Below are positions 1-6,539 of a stretch of 13,289 bases of DNA, piece after piece. The stretch is from the NCBI GenBank assembly GCA_016283985.1, contig JAEENZ010000048.1, positions 1 through 13,289 of the forward strand, given 5' to 3'. Position numbers and translations under genes: made by a program. Every line of letters starts with the position of its first letter. The first letter of the stretch is position 1. The notes beneath the pieces are model-generated. The model was not told where the DNA came from. It worked only from the letters and a program-made list of their open reading frames with translations, and did no database searches. This stretch comes from Bacteroidales bacterium (GTDB taxonomy: Bacteria; Bacteroidota; Bacteroidia; Bacteroidales; UBA932).

Positions 1-269
1 CGGCCCTGCGTGAATCCTGGCCAGAACTCCGCGAACGTATCGCCGGACAGGTTTGGTCGTTTGCCAAGATGCAGGAAGCATTCAAGATTGCCGGTGCTCC
101 CTATGAGCCCGAACATATCGGCATTACGCGCAAGGACATCCAGGCAATGTTTCCCAAAGTGCAGTTGATGCGTTGGCGCTACAATGTGCTGGACCTCGCC
201 AAGCGCGGTCAGTTCTATGATCAGCTGGTTTCCGCCGTGTTTGCTCCCGGCGGAGGGTGGGAACTCTAG
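1..269 (+). CDS. sn-glycerol-1-phosphate dehydrogenase-like protein (AraM/EgsA family), 3' end only
   Basis: Only the C-terminal 88 residues are present; the gene runs in from the left edge with codons in frame from base 3 and ends at a TAG. The visible part is helical and carries the pattern GAPYEPEHIGITR, then MRWRYNVLDLAKR, then a Gly-rich FAPGGGWEL tail. From memory this resembles the C-terminus of the AraM/EgsA-type glycerol-1-phosphate dehydrogenases of the iron-containing alcohol dehydrogenase superfamily, which reduce dihydroxyacetone phosphate to sn-glycerol-1-phosphate with NAD(P)H in the cytoplasm. The NAD-binding and metal-binding residues lie outside the window, so the assignment rests on the tail alone. 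Another iron-containing alcohol dehydrogenase is the main alternative. The gene is convergent with the aroD-aroA fusion, and a repeat begins 8 bases after its stop. Confidence 0.55.
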   Translation, partial: ALRESWPELRERIAGQVWSFAKMQEAFKIAGAPYEPEHIGITRKDIQAMFPKVQLMRWRYNVLDLAKRGQFYDQLVSAVFAPGGGWEL

Positions 270-276
270 TACCCTT

Positions 277-386
277 GGGGAAGGTGGAATTTTAGGTGGC
301 AGACCTTCCCCGCCAAAATTGGCCTACAAGGTACTGCAATGCAATATTGATGGGGAAGGTCCTGGCATTAAAAAGCCACCTTCCCC
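277..386. repeat. 110-bp MITE-like palindromic repeat, copy A
   Basis: The element begins with GGGGAAGGTGG (277-287) and ends with the exact reverse complement CCACCTTCCCC (376-386). A second inner pair, GACCTTCCCC (302-311) and GGGGAAGGTC (352-361), is also perfectly complementary, so the element could fold as nested or cruciform hairpins. A related 111-bp copy lies in opposite orientation at 11102-11212. The element fills nearly the whole gap between two convergent genes, 8 bases from one stop and 10 from the other. It has no coding capacity. It could act as a bidirectional transcription terminator, although the T-tract after it (388-391) is short. It could also be a non-autonomous mobile element or a REP-like sequence. 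Confidence 0.75.
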
Positions 387-396
387 ATTTTGATTG

Positions 397-2325
397 CTAA
401 TCGAACATCTCCCAGAAGCCGGGGAAGGATTTGGCGACGCAGGCAGGGTCGTCGATGGCGATGGGGCCGGCGCCGAAAGAGGCGATCTTCAGGGCCATGG
501 CCATGCGGTGGTCGCCGCGGGAAGTGAAGGCGCCGCCATGCAGCAGCCGGCCGTTCAGCAGGCGCGAGGTGAGGGTCTCTCCCACGATATGAAGGTCGTC
601 CCCGACCACGGAAGCCTGCACGCCCAGCCCGGAAAGCATCTCCAGGATAGCTTCGCAGCGATTGCTCTCCTTGCCGACCAGCCGTCCCACGCCCGAAATC
701 ACGCTTTCGCCGGAGCAGAACGCTGCCAGCACGGAGACTATCGGGAAGATGTCCGGGGCATTGTTCAGGTCTGCGGAGAAGGCCTCCAGAGGCGCACGGG
801 ACACGCACACGGCATCATCCAGCTCAGATACAACGGCTCCGGCCTCGACCAGAATGTCCGCAATGGTGAGATCCGCCTGCAGCGAGGATGTATCCAGCCC
901 CTGCACCTCGGCTTTTCCGAACAGGGCACCGGCCACCAGGAAAGGCGCCGCGCTGCTCCAGTCTCCTTCTATGTCAAAGTCCGCCGCATGGTACTTCTGC
1001 CCGCCGCGGATCTTGAAGGTCACGCCCGTGCATCCGCTCCAGTCCTGCTCTTCCAGCATCTTCTCATCCCCCTCCATCTCGGAGGAAATCTTGATGCCGA
1101 AGTGCTTGAGCACGTCGCAGGTGATGAACATGTAGGGGATGCTCTTGGGATCGGTGACGATGAGGGTGGAAGGCTTGTCGAAGAGAGGCAGAGCGGTCAG
1201 CAGGCCGGAGATCAGCTGGGAGCCGTCCTTTCCGGAGATTTCAGCCACGCCGGGGATGATGCGGCCGTCCACGCGCATGGGGACGGTGTTCTCGCGGACG
1301 ATGACGCCGAACGAGGCCATGATGTCGCTCACCCCCTTCAGAGGGCGACGGGTGAGGGTTTTTTCGCCGGTGATGGTGACGGGACAGTCGTTGATCGTTG
1401 CCATCAGGGGAATCATCAGGCGGGTCAGGAGCCCGGATTCACCGGTATGAAGGGTTTCCAGTTTTGTATGCGCTCCGCCGATGCCGTCGATGGTCAGGGT
1501 GCTGCCGTCTACGCGGACCTTGGCACCAAGGGCACGGGCGACCGCCAGGGCGGATTCACTGTCGTCGCAGGGGGAATACCCGCGGAGATGGCTGCGCCCG
1601 TCTGCGAGGGCGGCGGCGATGATGGCCCGCTGCGCAAAACTCTTGGATGCGGGCATCTGCAGGCTGTTGCGGAAGAACCCGCGCCAGTCGCCGTAGACCT
1701 CGCGATGCATGGTCAGATAGTCGATCTGACCGGGAGCGGTGGGTTCGTCGGGAAGGCAGGCGTAGCTGAATGGGGCACCGGCTTTCAAGCAGCCGATACG
1801 GGAGGCGCGGCCTTCCTGGCCCATAGCGAAAGCGACAAGGCCCGCCGGAACTGGCTCACCATATAGTGCCTGAACACGCTCCGCATCTTCGGGGCAATGG
1901 GCCGTCACCACAACTTTGGCGATATCAGCACCGTAACGGTAGCAGCGGTCGCGCACCTGCTGCAGATACTCCAGATCGGGGGTGCAGGAGAAATCGTGGA
2001 ATGAGCGGATGATCTCCGTACCGCACTCTTCGCACATGGAGCGGAAGCGCTTGCTGAACCCAGCATCGGCTTCAACCTCCAGATCGGCAAAGCGAGCCCC
2101 GGCACGAACCGCCAGGCCAAGAAGACGCTCGGCCTTCTTCTCGCCAACCTCCGCAATCCGGCACGTCGCAATCAGCGGCGTATCGGTATTCGCGAACAAA
2201 TCCTCTATCTCCTCGTCCGAGAGTTTGCAGCGGTCCAGGCGGATCTCCGCCATCTCTATCCACGGATCGTCCAGAAGGGCGAGGATCTCTTCGTAGGTCT
2301 TGTTCTGTATGCTGGTGCAGATCAT
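397..2325 (-). CDS. aroD-aroA: Fused 3-dehydroquinate dehydratase (type I) / 3-phosphoshikimate 1-carboxyvinyltransferase
   Basis: A 642-residue cytoplasmic bifunctional enzyme of the shikimate pathway. Residues 1-208 form a compact type I dehydroquinase (third step): EIRLD at 27-31, substrate Arg56 in TCR, catalytic His110 in SFHDF, Schiff-base Lys137 in DIAKVVV, Arg176 in SRI, and APGQI at 197-201. Residues from about 220 to 642 form EPSP synthase (sixth step): PASKS at 225-229 with Lys228, TRRP at 325-328, GSQ at 368-370, GDWSSAAP at 454-461, catalytic Asp525 in APD, KES at 552-554 and DHRMAM at 605-610. Both halves look complete and active, joined with almost no linker. The loop GESGLLTRLM (295-304) departs from the classical GNAGTAMRPL motif. 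The start is the only good ATG, 19 bases after a TATCTTTG promoter box. Steps four and five (AroE, AroK) are not in the window. Confidence 0.93.
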   Translation of the reverse strand: MICTSIQNKTYEEILALLDDPWIEMAEIRLDRCKLSDEEIEDLFANTDTPLIATCRIAEVGEKKAERLLGLAVRAGARFADLEVEADAGFSKRFRSMCEECGTEIIRSFHDFSCTPDLEYLQQVRDRCYRYGADIAKVVVTAHCPEDAERVQALYGEPVPAGLVAFAMGQEGRASRIGCLKAGAPFSYACLPDEPTAPGQIDYLTMHREVYGDWRGFFRNSLQMPASKSFAQRAIIAAALADGRSHLRGYSPCDDSESALAVARALGAKVRVDGSTLTIDGIGGAHTKLETLHTGESGLLTRLMIPLMATINDCPVTITGEKTLTRRPLKGVSDIMASFGVIVRENTVPMRVDGRIIPGVAEISGKDGSQLISGLLTALPLFDKPSTLIVTDPKSIPYMFITCDVLKHFGIKISSEMEGDEKMLEEQDWSGCTGVTFKIRGGQKYHAADFDIEGDWSSAAPFLVAGALFGKAEVQGLDTSSLQADLTIADILVEAGAVVSELDDAVCVSRAPLEAFSADLNNAPDIFPIVSVLAAFCSGESVISGVGRLVGKESNRCEAILEMLSGLGVQASVVGDDLHIVGETLTSRLLNGRLLHGGAFTSRGDHRMAMALKIASFGAGPIAIDDPACVAKSFPGFWEMFD

Positions 2326-2344
2326 CTCTTAACAATTTGGACTG

Positions 2345-2374
2345 CAAAGATAATAAAACTGGCGCACCTACAAC
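2345..2374 (-). promoter_or_regulatory. Predicted Bacteroidales-type promoter for aroD-aroA
   Basis: On the minus strand TATCTTTG (2345-2352) matches the Bacteroidetes -7 consensus TAnnTTTG exactly, and GTTG (2371-2374) sits 18 bases upstream as a possible -33 element. The -7 box ends 19 bases before the ATG. The upstream part overlaps the last codons of the GH5 gene, so the fusion gene can be transcribed separately from the operon before it. No terminator is visible between them, so read-through is also possible. Confidence 0.55.
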
Positions 2375-3789
2375 ACCGCCCCGAGAATCGCATCCCGAAG
2401 GGCTGGTTCGGTCCAGGTGCAGGTGCTGCGGTCGGGGCCGTCCATCAGGCCCATCCAATGGAAACAGACTATTCCGTAAGTCTTGGCCGTGCTGACATAG
2501 CAGGCTGCCTGCTTGCAGCGCTCGGCCATGTTGTTCTTGTTCGCGGCGCCGTATTCGCCTATGATACAGGGAATTCCCAGCGAGCCGAAATGATTCCCAA
2601 CCACTGAAATATCGTATTTAACGGTGTTTTCCGCAGCGGCATCGAAAACTGTCTGGTCCTGCGCGGGGTTGTCTATCTGGAATGCAAAGAAATACGGAGC
2701 ATAACTGTGTACTTCCGCAATCAGATGGTTGCTCCACTCATCTTCAGGAAGGACGAAACCGGCCAGGTTTGCAGCACCGCCGCCGGCGCAGTAAGTGTTG
2801 CAAACAAGGTTGCGGTGCAGATTGTTGCCCCCGGTGGCGCGGACTGCATCTACAAAATCCTGATTATACTTGTTCGCATACTCATATGAACTCTCGTCCT
2901 TGGGTGCGTTCCAGTAATTGCTGCCGTCCAGCAGCTCGTTGTATCCCTCGAAAACCAGTTTCTCGCCATAAGTCCTGAACCGCTCTGCAATCTGGGTCCA
3001 AAGGCCGCGGAAGCGGTCTGCAGTAGCTTCATAGATAGCCTTGTCGGCCTTCATCCACCCGTCCGTGCCGGTGTCGTGATGCACGTTCAGCACGCAGTAT
3101 AGACCGGCATCCAGCACATAGTTCACCACCTCCTCCACGCGGTCCATCCAGGCTTTCTCAACCTGCCCGGAGGCATCCATGTGCTGATACCACGTGACGG
3201 GTACCCGGATGGCCCCGAAACCCGCGGCGGCAAAGGCCTGCATGACCTCGGGCTTGGTGACAGGCTGTCCCCAGGCCGTTTCGAAATCGGATGTCTTTCG
3301 TTCGGTGTACTGAACGATCCAGTCGCCGCAGGAATCCAGAGTGTTTCCAAGGTTCCACCCGACACGCATGGCCTTGACGGCATCGGCGGCACTCTGCCAC
3401 TGTCCGTCAACCGGCGGGCGATACTTCTCTTTCGCCGCCTGGATGCCGTAGAAAACCGTTTTCCAGAAGCCTTCGGTTTCCACGGCAAGCCGGACGGTGC
3501 GCGTCGCGTAGGTCTCATTCGCCGGCACCTCGAATACTATCTCTTCCACCTTGCCCGTTACCTCCATCAAAGGACCGAGCTGGTGTTCTATGTTCAGGCG
3601 ATAGCGGAAACTGCCGTACTCAACGGCCTTGGTGGCCTGATAGGTGACAGGCACCGAGTAGATGCCTCCCTCCTGGGGGATGGCCACGTCCGCCCCACGC
3701 TCGATGACCGGTGCCAGCACTTCTTTCTTGCATGAGAAAATGGCAAGAAGGAGTGCCGGAACCAGAAGAAGCCGGAGGAACGCTCTCAC
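2368..3789 (-). CDS. BACON-domain lipoprotein with glycoside hydrolase family 5 (GH5) catalytic domain
   Basis: A 473-residue exported endo-glucanase-type enzyme. The start is GTG, three bases after the stop of the upstream gene, and is followed directly by a signal peptide with a lipobox (AIFSC, Cys20), so it is probably anchored to a membrane. Residues 30-118 resemble a BACON domain: PQEGG, alternating hydrophobic strands, then a terminal IQA. The GH5 domain spans about 130-473 and carries GWNLGNTLD (144-152), typical of subfamily GH5_4, then LNVHHD (234-239), the acid/base Glu285 in EGYNE, EVHSY (359-363), and the nucleophile Glu412 in IIGEYG. These point to retaining hydrolysis of a beta-1,4-linked glucan such as cellulose, mixed-linkage glucan or xyloglucan; the exact substrate cannot be read from sequence. 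It is the last gene of a three-gene run. No SusC/SusD partner is present. Confidence 0.88.
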   Translation of the reverse strand: MRAFLRLLLVPALLLAIFSCKKEVLAPVIERGADVAIPQEGGIYSVPVTYQATKAVEYGSFRYRLNIEHQLGPLMEVTGKVEEIVFEVPANETYATRTVRLAVETEGFWKTVFYGIQAAKEKYRPPVDGQWQSAADAVKAMRVGWNLGNTLDSCGDWIVQYTERKTSDFETAWGQPVTKPEVMQAFAAAGFGAIRVPVTWYQHMDASGQVEKAWMDRVEEVVNYVLDAGLYCVLNVHHDTGTDGWMKADKAIYEATADRFRGLWTQIAERFRTYGEKLVFEGYNELLDGSNYWNAPKDESSYEYANKYNQDFVDAVRATGGNNLHRNLVCNTYCAGGGAANLAGFVLPEDEWSNHLIAEVHSYAPYFFAFQIDNPAQDQTVFDAAAENTVKYDISVVGNHFGSLGIPCIIGEYGAANKNNMAERCKQAACYVSTAKTYGIVCFHWMGLMDGPDRSTCTWTEPALRDAILGAVL

Positions 3790-3792
3790 GGG

Positions 3793-5256
3793 CTAATAGG
3801 TAAATTCGCAGTCGTAGTCCGCCCCGCCGGCGCCGATGCGGAAGGTGTGGACCTCGCGCGTGGAGGGCTTCACGGCCACCACGTCGATGCAGAGGGTTTC
3901 CTTATAATCGAAGAAGGCGTGACGGTTGGTGGGGAGCATCAGGTCCGGAACCACCCAGCCGTAGCCTTGGGAGATGAAGTAGTTCACTCCGTTGTAGCAG
4001 GTGTAGTCGTTGGTGTGGCTGTCGCCGGTGATCATCGCAACTATCGTACGCTTCTGCGCATATTCCGACAGCAGGTCCATGATGGCCTGGTTCTGGGTCA
4101 TGGTGGGTTCCACCGGCTTGCTGCTGGTCCAGCGGCCCATCGGGTGAGGCATGTAGTGTGCCATCACTATCACGTTAGTTGCGGGGTCGGTGGCTTCCAG
4201 AAGGTCTCCCAGCCAGGCGATCTCCTCGTTTCCGAACAGGTAGTAAGCCTCAGTCAGGGTGCGTGTGGTGCAGCTGTTCAGGAAGATGATGCGGAAGTTC
4301 TTCTCCGGGATATCATAGTATCCGTAGGTCCTTTCGGGGATGAGATGGAGATTGCCTCCGGCGCGCTCAACCCAGGGCTTCTGGAAGAAATCCTGCAGCT
4401 CCTGCTCGCTGTGATAGCGGCCCTGACCGGCATCCCAGTCATGGTTGCCGGGGGTGTAGATCCACACGCCGTCGAACTTCTTCATCTGCTCGAGGGTCCT
4501 ATCCTTGATCCATTTTGCGTAAACGGAATCGGCCGTCGCCTGGTATGCATTGAGGCCGATGTCGCCCAGATTGGCCATGAAATCCGCACCGAACATCTTG
4601 GCCGCGGTGGCCCCGTAACCTATATGCTTGTAGCTGAAACGGCCGCATGTGTGAACGTCGGTAAGGATTGGATAGACCAGCACCTCATCATCCCCCTTCC
4701 AAGCCGCAAAACGATTGTAGGCCTCCTTGACCTGGGGTTTCACGAAGCGGTGCCGGCTGGTGGCACGGTCTTCCTTGTAAAGATGGGTGTCGTCTATCTC
4801 CCGCTCTCGGACGGAAGGAGATGAGTAGCGGAATACTATCGACTGCCCCTTGTCGTAGTCGAACCATTCGACTTTTATGGCGTGTTTCCCCTTTGTAAGC
4901 ACTTTGACTGCCTTCTCCTCGATGGGGCCGCGGGCGCCGTCGCTCTCGATAAGCATTTCACCGTCGACATAGAGCCTGCTGCCGTCGTCGGTGGTAAGGA
5001 TGAACGTGTATTCCTCCTCGGTCTTTACCTTGATCTCCGTTTCGAAAACGGCGCAGAAGTGGTTCTTGGTGTCGTCGATACCTTCCAGGTCCAGGTTACT
5101 CTTGACGCCCTGAAGGGCCGGTTCGCCTAGGGTGGAGAAATCCGGGAGATGCCTTTCCGGCCAGTCGTACCAGATCTTATAACTGACTTTTGGTGAGCAT
5201 GTGCAGCCGGCGAGGAGGGCGGCCGCTACGAAAGCGATGGTTAGTTTTTTTAGCAT
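3793..5256 (-). CDS. PA14-domain calcineurin-like metallophosphoesterase lipoprotein
   Basis: A 487-residue exported protein with a signal peptide and lipobox (LLAGC, Cys18). Residues about 25-150 look like a PA14 domain, a beta-sandwich often used for glycan binding, with the typical LTTDDGSRLYVDGE stretch at 87-100. Residues about 188-487 form a calcineurin-like phosphoesterase with metal-binding motifs in order: TDVH (Asp200, His202), NLGD (Asp232), PGNHD (Asn271, His272), MAHYMPH (His367) and GDSH (411-414). The last motif is normally GHxH; here Asp replaces the first His, which could alter metal binding or simply be a subfamily trait. The substrate is unknown. The gene lies 9 bases after the upstream gene and 3 bases before the GH5 gene, so the three are probably co-transcribed and act at the cell surface or in the periplasm. 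Confidence 0.85.
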   Translation of the reverse strand: MLKKLTIAFVAAALLAGCTCSPKVSYKIWYDWPERHLPDFSTLGEPALQGVKSNLDLEGIDDTKNHFCAVFETEIKVKTEEEYTFILTTDDGSRLYVDGEMLIESDGARGPIEEKAVKVLTKGKHAIKVEWFDYDKGQSIVFRYSSPSVREREIDDTHLYKEDRATSRHRFVKPQVKEAYNRFAAWKGDDEVLVYPILTDVHTCGRFSYKHIGYGATAAKMFGADFMANLGDIGLNAYQATADSVYAKWIKDRTLEQMKKFDGVWIYTPGNHDWDAGQGRYHSEQELQDFFQKPWVERAGGNLHLIPERTYGYYDIPEKNFRIIFLNSCTTRTLTEAYYLFGNEEIAWLGDLLEATDPATNVIVMAHYMPHPMGRWTSSKPVEPTMTQNQAIMDLLSEYAQKRTIVAMITGDSHTNDYTCYNGVNYFISQGYGWVVPDLMLPTNRHAFFDYKETLCIDVVAVKPSTREVHTFRIGAGGADYDCEFTY

Positions 5257-5265
5257 AGTGTCATT

Positions 5266-6474
5266 CTATTTTCTCAGTCGGGCCACGGCATGTTCGAGGC
5301 TCTCCGAGGGTTCTATAATGTTGTAGTCTTTCCAGAAATCAGGATCGAGGAATAGAGGTGCCTTGTCGTCCAGCACGTCGCTGGGCTTGAACTCCTCGTT
5401 CCTGGTTATGGGCACGGCGGGCTCGACCACATCCGTGACCACCAGTTCGTTGACCACCGTGTAGTTGGTTGCTATCAGGCGCTTCTTCCAGTCGCAGCGG
5501 AAACCCATCGAGGACCGGAAATAATCCATCCGCGCAACCCCATCCTGCTGGCGGTAGGTCAGCACGAATGTCAGTTCCTTCGGGGTAAAACGGAGGGTGA
5601 GGGGTTTTCGGACAAGCATCATCCGCGTAGCCTTGCTAATGTCCGACATGTCCAGCGAAAGCTCTATCCTGCTGAATGCCAGGGTCTCCCGGTCTATGTA
5701 GAATTTTCCGTAATAGAGCGGGTACTCCGCTTCGTATTCCGGTGAGAAGCTGATTACGAACTGCAGGCGGTCCGCGAGGTATGCGGGGGATTCCATCCGG
5801 AACGAATAAAGGGAGAGGTCCGTGCTGTTGAGGATGATATTCCTGTTCTTCACGGCATCGAAGGTCGCCGCCAAGGTAGGACCTCCCATCATTCGGACGC
5901 TCAAAGTATCCCCCTTCCGCTGGCTCATGATGACACGGCTTTTTTCGAGGGCGGTACGGTCAAAACTGATCCCGGGGACCAGGTAAGGGCCCTTGTATAT
6001 CCGCGCAACCGCCTCGTTTATGGAGATATAACGCTGGCGCTTCTGTAGAGTTTCGCGGTAGAAGCAACGGAGAAGTTCCGGCTTGGAAGGATAATTGTCC
6101 CGGATGCGGTCGATGGCAGACTGCACTATCTCACGTGGATTGCCGGACACGATGGAAGCCTCCTGAAGGGGATAAGCGATGGGGGTCAATTTCACGGTCA
6201 TCTCCCCGGCACCCGCCTTCTGGACGGCATCGCGATAGCCGATGCGAGAAAACTGCAGTTCGGAGATGGGCTTGTCGGATTTGATGATGAAGGTGCCGTC
6301 CGCATTTGTGACCGTGGCGTAGTTCCGCCCAGGCACAATCACCCCTACCGCTGCCACCGGCCTGCCGCTGGAGGCATCCACGACGGTTCCCCTGGCGAAA
6401 TGCCCGAGCCCGCCCTGAGCCAGAAGGGCCAGGGGGCTTATCAGCAGGAGTATGGCTGTCAGCAGCCGGCGCAT
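5266..6474 (-). CDS. Secreted carboxypeptidase-like regulatory domain protein (CarbopepD_reg type)
   Basis: A 402-residue protein with a Sec signal peptide (residues 1-20, ending LALLAQ). Residues about 27-97 form the carboxypeptidase D regulatory-like fold: GTVVDASSGRPVAAVGV, then NADGTFIIKS, then a GYRD turn. This fold is usually found at the N-terminus of SusC/TonB receptors. No barrel follows. The rest is a mixed alpha/beta region with YRETLQKRQRYISINEAVA near 139-157 and a tail FWKDYNIIEPSESL, both common in stand-alone members of this Bacteroidetes family. No enzymatic residues are recognised; a periplasmic or outer-membrane-associated binding role is an inference. It is the first gene of the minus-strand run that continues into the phosphoesterase and GH5 genes, and it is divergent from the DUF4419 gene with 65 bases between them. 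Confidence 0.8.
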   Translation of the reverse strand: MRRLLTAILLLISPLALLAQGGLGHFARGTVVDASSGRPVAAVGVIVPGRNYATVTNADGTFIIKSDKPISELQFSRIGYRDAVQKAGAGEMTVKLTPIAYPLQEASIVSGNPREIVQSAIDRIRDNYPSKPELLRCFYRETLQKRQRYISINEAVARIYKGPYLVPGISFDRTALEKSRVIMSQRKGDTLSVRMMGGPTLAATFDAVKNRNIILNSTDLSLYSFRMESPAYLADRLQFVISFSPEYEAEYPLYYGKFYIDRETLAFSRIELSLDMSDISKATRMMLVRKPLTLRFTPKELTFVLTYRQQDGVARMDYFRSSMGFRCDWKKRLIATNYTVVNELVVTDVVEPAVPITRNEEFKPSDVLDDKAPLFLDPDFWKDYNIIEPSESLEHAVARLRK

Positions 6475-6481
6475 ATCAATG

Positions 6482-6489
6482 CAAATATA
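6482..6489 (-). promoter_or_regulatory. Possible -7 box for the three-gene exported-protein operon
   Basis: TATATTTG on the minus strand matches TAnnTTTG exactly but ends only 7 bases before the ATG at 6474, so transcription from it would give an almost leaderless message. No convincing -33 element is seen. Confidence 0.3.
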
Positions 6490-6509
6490 CCCATTTTCCG
6501 GGAAATCAC

Positions 6510-6517
6510 TATCTTTG
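6510..6517 (+). promoter_or_regulatory. Predicted -7 box for the DUF4419-barrel gene
   Basis: TATCTTTG is an exact match to the Bacteroidetes -7 consensus and ends 22 bases before the ATG at 6540. That spacing is close to that of the same octamer before the aroD-aroA gene (19) and the gene ending at 10631 (22). No clear TTTG -33 element is seen 18-21 bases upstream. Confidence 0.45.
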
Positions 6518-6539
6518 CCATAGCTGTTATTCCAAGGTT

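Noticed and set aside
394..1866. A 490-codon plus-strand open frame opposite the aroD-aroA gene.
   Set aside because: It lies entirely antisense to a gene with clear catalytic motifs. Its protein is low-complexity (rich in His, Gly, Asp) with no recognisable domain, as expected of a shadow frame in GC-rich DNA.
3847..4824. A 325-codon plus-strand frame opposite the PA14 phosphoesterase.
   Set aside because: It is antisense to a well-supported gene, has no domain or signal peptide, and has shadow-type composition.
2368..6474. A classical polysaccharide utilisation locus.
   Set aside because: No SusC or SusD homologue, anti-sigma/sigma pair or hybrid two-component regulator is in the window.
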